This document shows, piece by piece, positions 20,341 to 33,045 of a stretch of 64,000 bases of DNA; positions within the stretch are counted from its first letter, which is position 1; the number at the start of each line of letters is the position of its first letter. The DNA is from Hetaerina americana (taxonomy: Eukaryota > Arthropoda > Insecta > Odonata > Calopterygidae), in the NCBI GenBank assembly GCA_022747635.1, contig JAKTNV010000196.1:310001-374000 (forward strand), read 5' to 3'. The notes beneath the pieces were generated by a model. That model did not search any database and was not told the DNA's origin. It worked only from the letters and a program-made list of their open reading frames with translations. A program made the translations under genes and the position numbers.

Positions 20341-21511
20341 CCGCCACGAAGGGATTTTCGCGCCTCGGGCAGCGTCTGGGAAGATGGCCAGTCCTTTGAC
20401 AAATGCCGCATTTCAAGAGCGGGCAATCTTTAGCCATATGATTTTCATTTCCACAATTTAAACACAAAGATGGCCTCGTTCCCCTCTCCCTCTCTCTACA
20501 CGCTCGACCAATGTGACCGGTTTTACCGCAGCGAAAGCAAACGCGTGCGCCGTGATTATCTATCCTTCGGTGTCCCTACTTGCACCGGGGGAACCAGTCT
20601 TACTTTGGAACCCCTCCCGACAGCCTGTGCGGCGTTAATTTCTTCCACGGGAAACTACCAACCTGCAACATTTGGCGGATTCGCGTTCATACCCTACCAA
20701 GGCGTTATATTTGGAGATGGCGGCCACCTAGGGGGTTACTGACACAACCACGCATGAGACTGTTGTGGTGAATTTACGTCTCTGTTGACGGCGTAATTTC
20801 TGACACTAGCTTCTTAAACGCTTGTGAACCCTTCTGTCTCAATCAAGTTTGTTGGATTACGAACCAACACAAACCTACCAATCTCTTACTTCAGCCCAAT
20901 TAAAAATTGCACAAGAAATCTACCTTGAATTCTTCGCTGTTTCTGAATCAATATCGCACCATGACTCGCGTAGCCTACGGGCGACATGGCGCAATCTGGT
21001 TGGAAATTCTGCGACGTTCTCCAGCGGTTTTTCTACGCAAGTGTTAAATGTTTTTTCTAACATGATTGGAGATGCCTTTAGGGAAAATCTCCTTTTGAGA
21101 TTAATGGAAAAGTCCGCGTATGAACCTAATATTTGATGATTTGCAGGGACAAAATCCGCGGCGGTTCCTCCAAACCGAAGTTGAGCGACTCCTAAGGTCT
21201 GTGCTTTAATTCCAACTACTAAGATGACTTACAATACGAACGCTTTCATAAAATTTGCCAACCTCAATTTCATCTTCCCCGCTAAACGTTGGAATTAAAT
21301 GAATCTGGCTGCCAATAGCGGCGGTTTGCGCTGCTTCTCCGCAACCATTTTGAGGACTCGCGCTACTTCCCGGCTGTTCTAAGACATTAACGAAAGGTGT
21401 GAAGTCGAGTGCACTGCCAAATTTTAATCCATTTGCGGTTTCTTGATAATCGAGAAAAGGGTTAGGGTACCCAAGTCTATGAGGGTTAAGGCCATCCATC
21501 GCGAAATTCAA
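20341..21511 (-). pseudogene. Gypsy-type gag with three CCHC knuckles (unit 1)
   Basis: The minus strand starts with MNFAMDGLNPHRLGYPNP at 21511. It then gives the gag core IHLIPTFSGEDEIEVGKF, followed by ESVRIVSHLSSWN. The capsid C-terminal region is broken here but clear in unit 3 (LVQFLIGLKEEIGRFVL, near 61870). Three zinc knuckles follow at 20400-20560: [28 protein letters not shown] and CGICQRTGHLPRRC, each CX2CX4HX4C. The frame shifts several times. It would package element RNA in virus-like particles. It is joined downstream to a dead protease. The upstream leader to about 21597 has a CAGCGCCCACCATGGG-like stretch that may be the primer-binding site. Confidence 0.8.
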
Positions 21512-21596
21512 CCCAATGCTAATTACATTAAAATTTGACTGTGCTTAATTAATTTATTTTTTCATACTCCGAGTGTATCCGATACCCATGGTGGGC

Positions 21597-22401
21597 GCTG
21601 AATGGGCTAATTGATGGTTCCTGATGAAGTGATCCTCAGTTTAATTGTGTGCAGAGAATCGCGCTGAGGTTATAGCACGTGTCTTAAAATAATAATTCGT
21701 TAGCTCAGCACAGATTAGAATATCCCACCTGTCCGAGAAAATACGGAACTTCCGATTTAAAGAGGTACACGGGCACATGATAATCTATGAGACACTGTCG
21801 CATACACTGAATAAATCACTAGTCCAACCGTGCAACCCCTCACCTGACACCAATATGTCGCAAGGGGGGTTTCTATGGTGCGACACAAAGGGTATCGGGG
21901 AAGGTCAGAGTAACTACACCATTTACATAGGTATAAGCAAATTATGGATGGCTAGACCATCGGGAAACCAACGCGAGGGCGGATAGAGTTAAAATGGCAG
22001 AAAATTACCTGGGACAGGGTAAAGGCAGGGTGGACGCGGTCACGAAACACATAACCTAGGCGGAGCCCTCATCCATCGGAAAGGAAGGGAGTATGGCAGG
22101 GCGGACGAGGTCAAACGAACGTAACCTAGGCAGAGCCCTCGTCCGAAGTTGAGTCAGGAATAGGACACACTGTCGACACAAGCGCAACATAGCCGAAGCA
22201 TCGTGCCCTACCGGTCACCGCTAGAAAACCAACTGACTGCTTTTTGCCCGGCGACCAGGGCTTTTATACCCAATTTAGGAGTCGGGGGAGGAATACTTTT
22301 GAAATATTGTCTTTGGTCACGTGGAACATTCGGAGGAGTCATGGAAGGGGTACCATGTCGCATACTTGCGACAATAGATATAAATTTTTGCAAAGTTACC
22401 A
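21597..22401 (-). repeat. Gypsy-type LTR (unit 1)
   Basis: On the minus strand the segment starts TGGTAACTTTGC at 22401 and runs to about 21597, just before a putative primer-binding site. It carries GGTATAAAAG (22261-22270), followed about 30 bp on by an initiator-like TCAGTTGG. Two tandem copies of a 71-bp repeat lie at 22025-22145. Exact ends are inferred from the TG start and the position of gag; no target duplication can be checked because the other end is lost. Matching LTRs are at 34572-35476 and, cut short, 62551-63208. Confidence 0.65.
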
Positions 22402-23985
22402 TCTAGAATTTCGTTCAAGTATAATGAGCTCTGTTGTTTGAAATATTAATTAATCTGACTTCTAATGATTTGAACCGAATAGAAATAATTTTAAAATCAA
22501 ATATTTTCTCAAACAACATTGTTTTACTAATTTTACATTCTAAACGAGCATATTGAGAGCATATAACTGTAAAGAGCATACTTTATATCATTAATGAAAT
22601 AAGACTGGATCCGAACTCCAATTTGAAACCTTTCGTTCTTCACTTCTTTGTTACTATTGCCATGGTGACGTCGCCACCAAATGTTCAAACCAAACAAACT
22701 TAATTCTCAAGTAATGTATTAGATTGTTCTGTCACATTTTAAATTTCACTTATCGCTAATGCCTTTGAGCATACTGTGCTTACCTTCAGAAATACACAAT
22801 GCACGTTCATTAAGGCTTTATGGTATTCATTCTCAGATTCAGAACGCACAAATTATTTGATTGCATTGTGAATTAATGGGTGACATTAAAGGATCTACCG
22901 TAGCCAAAAGTTGTATTGCACTGTTTGGAAGAATACATCTCCTCTTTAAGGTGAACTGTCTCATTGTCTATTTTAAGGTTATTTATGTGTATTTGAACTT
23001 CTTCCTATTTACGCCACACATGGAAAGAATGGACTGGTGAGATCTTTTATGAAACATATACCTTTTAATTTCTGGAGAACATCAAATTACATTCACGACA
23101 AGATTACCAGCTGCTGAGATAGTTGTCTTTTAATTATTTCTGATGATAAACTCTGCTTGAATTGACTGGAGTATCCATCTAAGCGTAGAAAATATATATG
23201 TTAATGCTCCTTTTTGAAGTAATTATGGTCTGTTTTGGATGGAATTGAACAGGATTCAAGTGCCAACCTACAGCTGTAAACAGTGTCAATATAAATTGAA
23301 ACTAATACTTAATAATGTATTCCATGATCAACCAATACATTGAGACCAAATTATTCAAAGTGGATTTTTAAAATACAATTTATTGAACGATTCAATATTG
23401 AAAAATTAAACATAAAATAAACTGTATTTAATACACGCTTGGTAGATGATAGGGCTTCTTAAGTTATTTCCACAGCCATTTTGCAATTACCCAATTGGGT
23501 GCCACTAATCCCATATTATGAAGCACTCCTTTTTAATTACAGTGTTTGTAAAATGAATTCATTTCTTCATCTTCATTATATTTGATTGGCATCTATTGGC
23601 TTAGAAATGCCATTTATTTTAGAATATAAGCATGACATATAAAAGTCAATTGTTTTAAATGCACGCGATTTAAAAGCTAATTAATAATGACTGATTCCAT
23701 ACAGATTCATTGAGTATATTTTATTTATTTTTATAGGCTTTATTTTCATAAAAAAATTCAGAATCAATCAAAACAGATTTCTATGAAATATTGGAACAGT
23801 TTAAGACGATGAGAAGTCTCCTTGAATTATAAAGTTTGTGTTCAAAAATTATAAAATATCAAACCAATTTAATGGCAGACTCATTTAAACAGTTATTAAT
23901 TCATTTATGCATTCATTGTCATTTAATTTTGGACAATTTATAAACTCAAATTAAAACAAACATATTAAATATTTATCTTCATTAC
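22402..23985. other. AT-rich unclassified block, class ii (unit 2)
   Basis: No gene or mobile-element domain was recognised. From about 22440 to 23900 it matches the class i block at 3700-5050 at clearly lower identity than seen between units, including a TTTGTTACTATTGCCATGG stretch aligned to the X-box-like palindrome. It is repeated closely at 35477-36900. It ends at the splice donor of the candidate exon, so on the minus strand it may be an intron. Confidence 0.55.
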
Positions 23986-24225
23986 CTCATATAAAAAATC
24001 CAGAAACGGACATATTTTCCCAGATTTATGAAGAAGGTTTGATTGCCCAATTGCTTGATGCGTGAGTGTTTTGGTGTCCGATGGATTCCCAGCAATATCA
24101 CTAATCACTACTTCCAAGATTTCCTTTGACTGCTTCTCATCCTGTTCATTTAGAGATTGATGAAACTGCTGGAATTCTTCAATGCTTTCGGCCAATAATT
24201 GATGATTACTCAATTGAACTAATAA
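23986..24225 (-). CDS. Candidate internal exon of an unknown host gene
   Basis: On the minus strand a 240-bp open block is bounded by a good 3' splice site (TTGATTTCCACAG, AG at 24227-24226) and a good 5' splice site (GAG|GTAATG, GT at 23985-23984). It encodes exactly 80 codons in phase 0 at both ends. The peptide starts LLVQLSNHQLLAESIEEFQQ and ends HKSGKICPFLDFLYE. It is acidic and probably helical, with no motif I recognise. The frame stays closed on both sides beyond the splice sites. It is not part of the neighbouring piggyBac, which runs the other way. Unit 3 has lost this stretch. It could be chance, or a fragment of an unrecognised mobile element. I cannot name the gene. Confidence 0.45.
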
Positions 24226-24439
24226 CTGTGGAAATCAAGTTATATGCTGACCACTATATTGATTCTTTTGTTTAAAAAAAAATCAAGTTTTATAGATTGG
24301 TAGTGTATAAATACTATTAATGAAATTAGAAATTAGTACTAATGAAATTAGTATGTTGTTTTGCATTGATCATTCTTCATAAAACTATGAGCAAACCAGT
24401 TCAAGAATGATATTTGTCAAAGAGGCAGAACATTCTCAC

Positions 24440-25945
24440 TCCATTCTCTTCCAATGTTATGCCATAGCATACATATGTGCTCGTCAAACACTATCTGCAT
24501 TTCGCAGACAATGGTACCTTTATGAGGGATAGACATCCTTGTGTCAAGCTGAATGAAATTTGCCCTCTGCTTGTGTTTCTCAACAAAAAGTTCTCAAGTT
24601 TGTTGACACCTGAGAGGAAGATTTCTATTGATAAAAATGTTTTCTGTACAAGGATGAGCTCTCATTGATGCAGTATGTTTCCCTGAAAGGAACAAGATTT
24701 GGGGTAGAAACGTTTAGATTTGCTAAGCCTATGTTTGGATATATATTGTCATTTAATATTATTTCTATAGGAAAAAGGTGGGTCAAGATAGTCCAGGAGG
24801 GTAGAGCATTGGACTATTGACCGGAGGGTCCTGAGTTCAAACCCCAGGCAAGGCACTCAGGGCACCTGATGCTCCAGTCAAGCTATATAATTTTTTCTGG
24901 TACCAATCTTCCTGGTAAACCTTATCTGCCACAGTGAACTTAACTGGCTTCCCTTAATACCCTGATGTGTGAATTTCACAGGCTGTATAGACCTAAGTAC
25001 TGGGTGAACTCTACCATCACCCATAAACCGACCTTCCAGCATTGATTACTGTGTTTATGGTACACAGGAAATGGTCAGTATTGAACGTGGAATATACCAA
25101 TCTTCCTAATACATCCTTAGATTGTGCTAGCAGTAATAAAACCTCTGCTAGGTCAAAGATTATTGCCTGACTGCAGACAATTATTACACCTCCTCATAGC
25201 TGGCTGATTTATTAGCTATGAAAGGAACCGATAGACATGGGACATTGAGAATTAAAAGGAAGGAAATACTAGATGACGTATAGACTATAGAAGTTGAAAA
25301 AGGAGGAATTGACTGCCCTCCAGCAAGGCAAAGTGATTGCTATGAATTGGGAAGATAAGATGGCCGTCAAGTCTCTGTACCTTTACAGTACATAATACGG
25401 AATTTGTGGAATATAAATGAAAAGGATATGGTGCTATAAAAGCCAAAAGTTGCTGTTGTGTACAATAATACAATAGGTGGAGTAGAAAGGGAAGATCAGC
25501 ACCTAACAAATTTCCCCATTATGAAAAAAGGGGGGCAATAAATATTTAAAACATTTTTCACTTTGGACATTTTTCATTTTAAAACATTTTTCACTTGTTG
25601 GACCAGGGCACATGGAATGGATTTCTGTTGCAGAGAAAGGGTGGTGTACCAAAGGGTAAGTTCAGAATTTAGAATCAAACTAATGGAAGATGTAATTGAA
25701 GGGTACATTGCATATGATATAACATGTGAGGGTAGAAGGCCTTCAGTAGAACCAAATCCTTGATCCTCTATGTAAGTTACAATTTCCCAAGTATATTTCA
25801 CCTACAGAGAAGAAGGAAAAGCTTTGTAGGATGTGTGCAGTTTGTTGTGCCAAAAGGGATGGAACAAGCAAAAAGATTGGAAAAGAAGCAAGGTGCCATT
25901 TCCAAGCATGTCACAGCCGCTAAACACAGACATGTGATTTTATGA
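24440..25945 (+). pseudogene. piggyBac transposase pseudogene (unit 2)
   Basis: The plus strand reads LVKHYLHFADNGTFMRDRHP and then LLTPERKISIDKNVF, matching the piggyBac DDE region LHFxDN...ISIDE, with the catalytic acid after ISID changed to K here. In another frame it gives MQYVSLKGTRFG, and after a SINE insertion DNYYTSS (25175), VYNNTIGGVERQDQH (about 25460) and the C-terminal cysteine-rich tail (LCRMCAVCCAKRDGT, then CHFQACHSR, 25820-25920). The order is that of a piggyBac transposase. The N-terminal third is missing and stops and frameshifts are many. Unit 3 keeps only the last 260 bp (37225-37485). TTAA-flanked ends were not identified. Confidence 0.75.
24775..25115 (+). repeat. tRNA-derived SINE inside piggyBac (unit 2)
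   Basis: An A box (ATAGTCCAGGAGGGTAGAGC) and a B box (GAGTTCAAACCCC) sit about 40 bp apart at 24789-24850, followed by an unrelated body to about 25115. It lies between the GYI block and the DNYYTSS block of the piggyBac transposase, so it inserted into that gene. A copy lies at 36955-37205. Exact ends are uncertain and no target duplication was confirmed. Confidence 0.65.
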
Positions 25946-26600
25946 ACGGGAGGAGATTTTCGTGTGTTTGAAAAATATGATTGAAAGAATTCGTAAATCA
26001 TGCCTTAAGTTTCTACGTCATATCATTTTAATCCCCATGTTGTTTCGTCATCCTGTTTTTCAACAGGAATTAATAATTTTAATCGTCGATGACTTCATTT
26101 GCGTGTGACTGATCCTGAGCAACTTTCATTTGCCGCTTTGTTTGTAATTCAAATTTCAAAAATTATGAAGAAGAGTTGCTGTTTCTCTCGCTTTTAATAC
26201 ACAAAACATTCTATATAAAAATAATTTAATTAGAATGTGCCAATTGCAAATTGCCATACATTCTCAATCGTTTTCTCTCTGAATATTTTGATTATGCTGA
26301 TTAAATTGTAAACACAATTTCTTTCACTTTTTCCACGTTTTTTCATTGGTGCGTTGTTGATGCAAAAGAAGAATGGGGGTCCTGCTACCGACCGACCAAT
26401 CGATGCTTATGGACTCTGCCGTTAGGTGCATTTTATACCAATATCCAGCTAGGCTGATCAATGGTTGTAGGATATAAGTGGTTTGTGGGCCAAGTTAAGC
26501 TAGTGAGTATATTTTATTGCAGTTTGTGATAGACTTATATTTCGAGATTATGACTGCCCATTTATGCTTGCTTTAGCACAACTGTATCTGAAATGGGGAT
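25946..26600. other. Unclassified AT-rich stretch (unit 2)
   Basis: No gene, domain or clear repeat was recognised between the piggyBac tail and the jockey-A 3' end. The stretch is repeated at 37486-38150 with small differences. Part of it is probably the 3' untranslated region of jockey-A. Confidence 0.5.
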
Positions 26601-26613
26601 TATCAGGGTAATC

Positions 26614-29260
26614 TCATAAAGGTTTTAATAATGGGTTACCAGTATTTCCTATTGCTTGTTGAAATGACGTGGCTAGGTCGCTTAGATATGTTGGAAGGTC
26701 CGGTATTTTTAGATCCGTGTGAATATCTGAGTTTCTTACAAACCAGGCATTGTTGGCAAGGGTTCGTAGAGTATTATTTTGGAAGCGTGTCATTTTCTTC
26801 AATTTGGTTGCGGCTATTGAACCCCAGGCTGGGTAGCCTTCAGATAGGTCGTATCATAGATTTAAATAACAGTACCTTGGTGAGAAGACAAAGGGGACTG
26901 GTGAGTTTTATGAGGGTATAGAATAAGAAAGCGGCTGAATTAGCCTTGTTGAGTGTGTGCTTGCCAAGTGAGTTTACTGTCCATTTGTACACCAAGAAAT
27001 TTAGCCGTTGATGCCTGGGGGATTATTTCCCTGCCATAGTGGATAGGAGTGATGTGAGGATTCTTCCATTTTCTGGCGTAGTTTACGTTAACGCATTTTG
27101 TGGTGTTTATGGTTAGTTTCCAATCGGTCATCCACTCTGCTATACTCTTAAGGTGTTCTTGGACATTTTTTGCGGCATGATTTGGGTCAAAGGAAGTTGA
27201 CGCTATAGCTGAGTCATCCGCATAGAGGTAGCTTTTTGGACGGAGGGGAGGTCGTTAATGTAAAGGTTGAATAGAATGAGTGACAAAATTGATCCTTGAG
27301 GAAAGCCTGCAGATATGGACTGGGTAGTTGATTTGGCATTGTTAAGGGCTAGAAAGAATGTGCGGTTTGAAAGAAAGGAGGGGATGGTCTTATTTAGGTA
27401 TACTGATATATCTGTTTTAAGCAGTTTATGTATTAAACCAGTTCGCCAGAACTTGTCAAAAGCTCTTTGGAAATCAAGGAAGACTACTTGGGTGTGCTTG
27501 TGGATGTTGAAGCCGAAAGTGATCTGTTTAACCAATCTTGTTATTTGCTGAGTTGACGAATGGCGACGGCGGAAGCCAGTTTGCTCAGATCTGATCAAGT
27601 CTAGGGCCGAGATTTCTTCTTGTTGCCTGTTTAAGATGCATTTTTCTAGAAGTTTGCCCATGCAGGGGAGCAGGCCACTGGGTCTATAGTTCAGGATATA
27701 AGAAGGATTTTTATCGGGTTTTGGAAGGAGTATTATCTTAGCTGTTTTCAATGCCTTTGGGAAGTACGATTGGGAAAGACAGGCGTTGAGGATAGAGAGT
27801 AGGTGTTTGATAAAAGATTTAGGAAGGTTTTTCAGGTGAAGGTAGGAGATTTGATCGGGTCCCGGTGATGACTTGGTTTTGGAGTGGGACATAATGGAGT
27901 AAAGTTCTTGAGGAGTAATTTCCAGGAATATGTGGAATGGGCAAAGTGACAGGCCAGAGATGCTGATCAACGCTTCTGAATCCAACAAGGATGTATTATT
28001 GTTTTTAAAAATGCATTCGAAGGAGTCGGCAGAGGTATTTGCTTTGTTGCTGTCATCGTATAGTGCTCTCCCATTATGTGGTATTGGCGGGCTGGGTACC
28101 TTTTTCCTTCACAGACAGCAGGCTAGGGTCCATACCGAATTATCCCTAAGTGAGAGTGAACTTATTTTCTCATGCCAAGTTTTTTCCCAATGTTTTCTAG
28201 TTTTGTATGTTACAAGGTTTCAAAGTGCAATGAAGCCGATTTTATCTTGGCCGAGATGAGTGCGTTGCCAGAGGGCTCTGGCCTTGTTTCTAAGTGAAAT
28301 TAGGCGCAAAATATCCGGAGGTAGTGTGGCACCAGCGATGGAGGCCGGAGAAGGAGGGTAGCAAGAGCGATGAATGATTTTGGTGAAGGTGCTTGTAAAA
28401 TCTTGAGCCGCTTTCTCTATGCTGTCTGGAGTGCTAGCAGGAGATGGGACAAGGTTAATGGCCAAGCAGTTTTCTTTAAATAGTTTCAAGTTAACTCTTC
28501 TAGTTGTATGAAGGAGGGTAAGAACGCAGTAAAATATGGGGCAGTGGTCCGGGACTGAGTTATCTAGGTTAAGGATTTGGATTGCGATATCTGCGAATAA
28601 TAGAACTACATCCAGGATATCGGAGGAGTGGGGGTGATGATGGAAGGGGGTAGGTAAAGGCGGTGAGTGAATTGCGATATTTTTGGTAACTAGGAGCTTA
28701 TGAAGGGCTCACCCTCATGTTGTAGTGGTTTTTCAACCCCAGGCAGAATGTTTGGCGTTTAACTCACCACCTGTTATGAGCTTTGGGTGCAATAGGGATG
28801 ACAGTGCTGATAAGCCAGGGGCGTCTGACTTTGAGGATGAAGGTGAAAAGTAGGCTGACCAAATGTTAAGGGTCCCAGTAACTCCTTTTATTGCTATTCC
28901 AGCGAGTTCCAGTTTTTGGGTGGGTGGGGGTTGAAGTTATGTGAAGAGTAGGTTAGTTTTGGATAGGATCATGACCCCGCAACCAGGATCATTGGCTCTA
29001 TCCCTTCTGATTGTAGAGTAATTTGGACAATTGAATGTTTGGCTATGATTAAGTTTGGTTTCTTAAAGATGGATGATGTCTGGATAATGATTGGTTATTA
29101 TGAGGTTTAGCTCTTGTTTTTTGTTTTTATGCAATTTATGTTCCATTGTAGAGTTTTAAGGAAGTGGTTGTTTATTTGTGAATTAGGCACCATTTACAAG
29201 TTGAAGAAGAGCTGGATGGGTTTTACTGTCAGTAGGAGAGAGAAGTTTCGCAATTATGCT
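26614..29260 (-). pseudogene. Jockey-A LINE ORF2, EN-linker-RT in order (unit 2)
   Basis: This is the most complete jockey-A ORF2. On the minus strand the EN begins near 29160, the linker MKLFKENCLAINLVPSPAS is at 28489 and the RT starts near 27990. RT blocks are KTKSSPGPDQISYLHLKNLP, IILLPKPDKNPSYILNYRPS, EQTGFRRRHSSTQQI, VVFLDFQRAFDKF (first catalytic D) and SAGFPQGSILSLILFNLYIN. The YADD box is at 27213-27224, displaced by a frameshift just before it. LGVQMDSKLTWQAH and a C-terminus ending at 26614 follow. RNase H is absent, as usual for jockey. Several frameshifts and stops make it inactive. Unlike units 1 and 3, no LTR-like segment interrupts it at 27900. Confidence 0.85.
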
Positions 29261-29379
29261 CAATAGAGCAGTTCTTATATTTGCGGTTGATGATTGCTCA
29301 TTGATTGAGGGAGAGTGTTCTCCAGAGGGTGGCGGAGGGTGTTGATCGGAGGTTGGGGGAGAGTTAAGAGACGATTAAG

Positions 29380-29945
29380 GGGTTCACAGCCAAACTGTCA
29401 GCTACCAAGAGCGCCCTAAAAGACATAAGAGAATGTAATGGCTCTTCTCTCATCTGTTCGCACTCATTTATTTCCCTGTAATCTATACCGGTCTTGTCAT
29501 CAATGCACCTGATGGTTCAGGAGATCTATTACACCCTATGGTCCCTTCAGATAAAGGGGAAGTAGGTATCCTGTATATGGACTGCTGGTCATGTGGGAAT
29601 ACCAGGCATTGAAAAAGCTGGCAAAGCAGCAAAGGAAGTACTGGTCAATCTCAAAACAGACTCAGCATTGCTTCCTGTGGTAGACGTCGGGGCTGCCTTG
29701 CAAAATTTGGTTCTGAACCAGTGGAAGGAAGCTTGGTGATTCTTGCAAAACAAGGAACCTAAGGCCATAAATTTGGTTGTTTTGACAGGGCCCTCTTCCA
29801 TCTGGAACATTCAGAGGGAAGAGGTCAGGATCACGAGCCTGAGAATAGGGCACTTAGCCCTCACACACTCTTCATGGAGACAAAACTGCAACCTTGCTGC
29901 AATGTTTGTAACTTGCGCCTGATTGTGACTCAGAAATAAATTATA
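29380..29945 (+). pseudogene. LINE fragment with RNase H domain (unit 2)
   Basis: This is the copy of 2150-2760. The HVGIPGIEKAGKAAKEVL-type block and the REEVRITSLRIGHLALTHS segment are at 29590-29870, here in one frame over most of that length. The upstream AELxAIxxAL block is present but frameshifted, and the segment is not joined to any RT. It shares both borders with the copies in units 1 and 3. Confidence 0.7.
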
Positions 29946-30214
29946 AAAGGCCAGATACCTTTTTTAAATAAGAGTTAATTTAAGCAATAGTTTAGGAAAG
30001 GACCCCAACTTTTTAGGTTAAGTTTCTGAGTTTTTAAAGGAACCTGACCTGAACGGACAACTTGAGTTTCCGTTTCTTTATTTTTAAATAATTTTGTATT
30101 TAACTATTTATGTGTTTTTTTATACATTGATGTATTTATCAAAATTGGTTTGAGGTTTTAAATGTTTTAAAAAGTGGTGCAAAAAGAACCACTATTAATA
30201 CGGGTTGGTTACTT

Positions 30215-30647
30215 TGGGTAAGACAATTGCCTTCAGCTGCGAGAGATCAATGAAAATGTTGGTTAGTACGGAAGAGAGGGGTGATCCCATGGCTGCACTT
30301 TCATCATGTTCAATGTGCTTATCATTCCAAAGGAAGTATGAGTTCCAGAGGCAGAATTTGTGAGGTCCAGGTTAATCCTTAGCTAATCCCTGTGGGGTGA
30401 GGTTTTTGATGAGTAGCATGGAGTCATCAATGGGCGTATTTGTGAACAAGGAGATGACATCAAAGGTCACCAGCATGTTGACTTCTTGGACTTCAGCATT
30501 CCGAATAATGTGAATGAAATCCATTGAAGTTTTAGCAAAAAAGTCAGTTTTTCTGGGGAAGAGTGAAGAGCATGTGCAACATATTGCGCTAGCTTGTGGG
30601 TTGGTGCATCGATGTTGCTGATGATGGGTCGTCAGCAACATCGATGC
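30215..30647 (-). pseudogene. Penelope-like element RT fragment, PLE-1 (unit 2)
   Basis: This is the copy of 2990-3432, with VTFDVISLFTNTPIDDSM on the minus strand at 30372-30480. The terminal hairpin is at 30606-30624 and 30629-30647, here with 19-bp arms and a single mismatch. The element has the same truncations as in unit 1. Confidence 0.75.
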
Positions 30648-32500
30648 GTCAACACCTTAAGTGCCATCAAAGCACGCGGAAATTTGGAAACTAAGAAGAA
30701 AAAGAACCACAATGAAACTACAAGATATTAACTTGCATTGCTGGAAAGATAGCCCAGGCGTGTACACTAATAGGCAATGGTTCGCATTCTTAAATATAAT
30801 TTAATATTTTATGTATTTCATACACTCCTTGCCATGCATCATTAATTTATTCATTCATTTTTATTATATTACCAACACGAAGCCAGGATACATCATGAAA
30901 TGGCTCTCTTGCTTGCAAGAAAGAAAAACATCTTCAATTGCCATTATATATTTGTGGAGAAAGGAAAGTCAAACGTTTGTATGTCTCCACACATGTCCAA
31001 AAATTTGATTTTCCTTTTCAGTATTTGATCTTTATACCTAACAAACGAAAATATAGTATCCATAGAGCATACTTCATTTCTCTTTAAAATTAGATCTTTT
31101 TCTCAATCTAATTCGAAACATTTCATTCTTCACTTGTTTGTTACCGTTGCCACGGCAACAGTGTCACCAAATGAACGAATCAAAACAAACATAATTGCGT
31201 ACTTCAGAAACAGCATTCTTTACACACTCACAAACCATAGGCTTTCCTTTCCAACTGAATGACATGGAGCAAATTCTTAACGGTATGGCTTCTCATTTGC
31301 GTAAACAAGGATATGCTGATTCAGGTTGCTAATCTTAGTGAATGTATTTTGGAAAGAATGGACGGGTGAGATCTTTTGTGAGATATATGCCTTTTAAATT
31401 TGGAGAACACCTAATTACATACACAACAATAATACTTGCTGCTGAGATAGTCATGTTTTAATTGCTTTGGGCTCTGCTGGAATTGACTGCAGTATCATTC
31501 TCTGTAGAAAATATATTTGTAAATGTTCCTTTCTGAAGTAGTTAAGATTGTATGTTTTTGGTAGAATTGAACGGGAGTCAAGTGTCAAACGACAGCTATA
31601 AACATCGTCAATAATGTTTAGAAAATAGTATTATTTCCCATGCGCAATGATCAAACGATACATTGAGTCAAAATCATTCAAAATGGATTGTTAAAATACA
31701 ATGGTTATAAATAGGAAGATTCGATATTTAAGTAGTTAACGCAAAGTTAGATTTTTATTGTGTTCTGTGGTGAGGGACCCATTTATTTAATATGCTGAAT
31801 CAATTCGCAAATACACCTCTTAACGCCAAAAATCCCTTGCTGTTGTGAAATACTCCTTTTTAATTATGGTGATTGTGACCTGAATTCATTTCTTCTTCTA
31901 CATTCTGTTCGATTGGCATTGCTTCTATTCTTGAAAATGCCATTATTTAAGGATACAAGTGTGACCTTTATATTTCAAATGCATTTAATGTACTCACTTT
32001 CACAGCAAACCGATAATGGTTGATTATATGCAGTTTAATTGAGTACACTATGCATTTAGACGGGCTTTATTTTTATGCAAATTCAGAATCAATGGAAACA
32101 AAATTTAATTAAATATTGGAGCAATGTAAGACAATAAGAAGTCTCCTTGAATTTGAGTGTTTGTGTTCAATAATTAAAAAATGTTTAACATCACCAATAT
32201 AATGGCTTGTTCATTTAAACTGTTAAATTCTCATTAAGTATGATGAACGATCATGCATCAATTGTCCTTTGATTATGGAGAATTTAGTAAACCAAAATGT
32301 GCAAAAATAATAAAATGACACCCATCATAAATTCTGCCAAATTTCCTTGAAGAATTAGCAGTTTTAATGTGGCGTTCTTGGATTTATTTTGATGAATTCA
32401 CCAAACTCAAAGGATTTCATTTCCACCTTACTCATCTCTCAATAAACAATGAGTGTTACAAAAACAGTGTAAAAAAACAGATAGTTTTACATTTGAATGT
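30648..32500. other. AT-rich unclassified block, class i (unit 2)
   Basis: This is a copy of 3433-5290, complete in length. I saw no gene. The X-box-like palindrome is kept (about 31143-31160, one base changed at its edge). Confidence 0.6.
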
Positions 32501-33045
32501 CCACAATATGAAATGCGCTGTAAGTTGATGAAATTCCACAATAAATAGTATTATTTAGATTTGCTCTACCCCTCATGGTGTACAATCATGACTCCACAGC
32601 TAATTAAAAATGGTCTGCGGAAATCACGTTGTGGTGTATTAGCAAGGGAGCAAAAATCTCTCTTGTGTAGTAGCAAGATTCGTATGATATGTTTAGGGAA
32701 ATGACCCCATAATTCATCACTGTAATTCAAATGACATGGAAAGAAGACGTGGTCAAGTGTTAAACGATACTCATTTGAAATGGGAAAGTTGAGCTTTAAT
32801 CAGTTCATTACAGATCTGACTGATGTGAGTCTCCCTGTCAAGTTTTCTAATTATATTAATTCCTAGTATTTTAGAATTTTCAACATCAGTACATTTTTAT
32901 ATACCATAACTGCATACAATATGCTGAGTTTTGTTAGTATTTAAACGTAAATGATTAATATGAAACCTGCCTGCTTAGCCTGTCTTTGAGTGGCTCTGAA
33001 TCGTACCTTTGCATCTTCTAGATTTTGATTTTTTTGCACACAAAA
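32500..33045 (-). pseudogene. CR1-like LINE RT C-terminal fragment (unit 2)
   Basis: This is the copy of 5300-5850, with the same LGINID-type block on the minus strand and the same frame breaks. At 33046-33344 I see nothing recognisable. Confidence 0.55.

Noticed and set aside
21777..22406. Short open frames on both strands inside the gypsy LTR
   Set aside because: They lie in LTR sequence with a TATA box and tandem repeats, have no conserved motif and differ in length between units because of indels.
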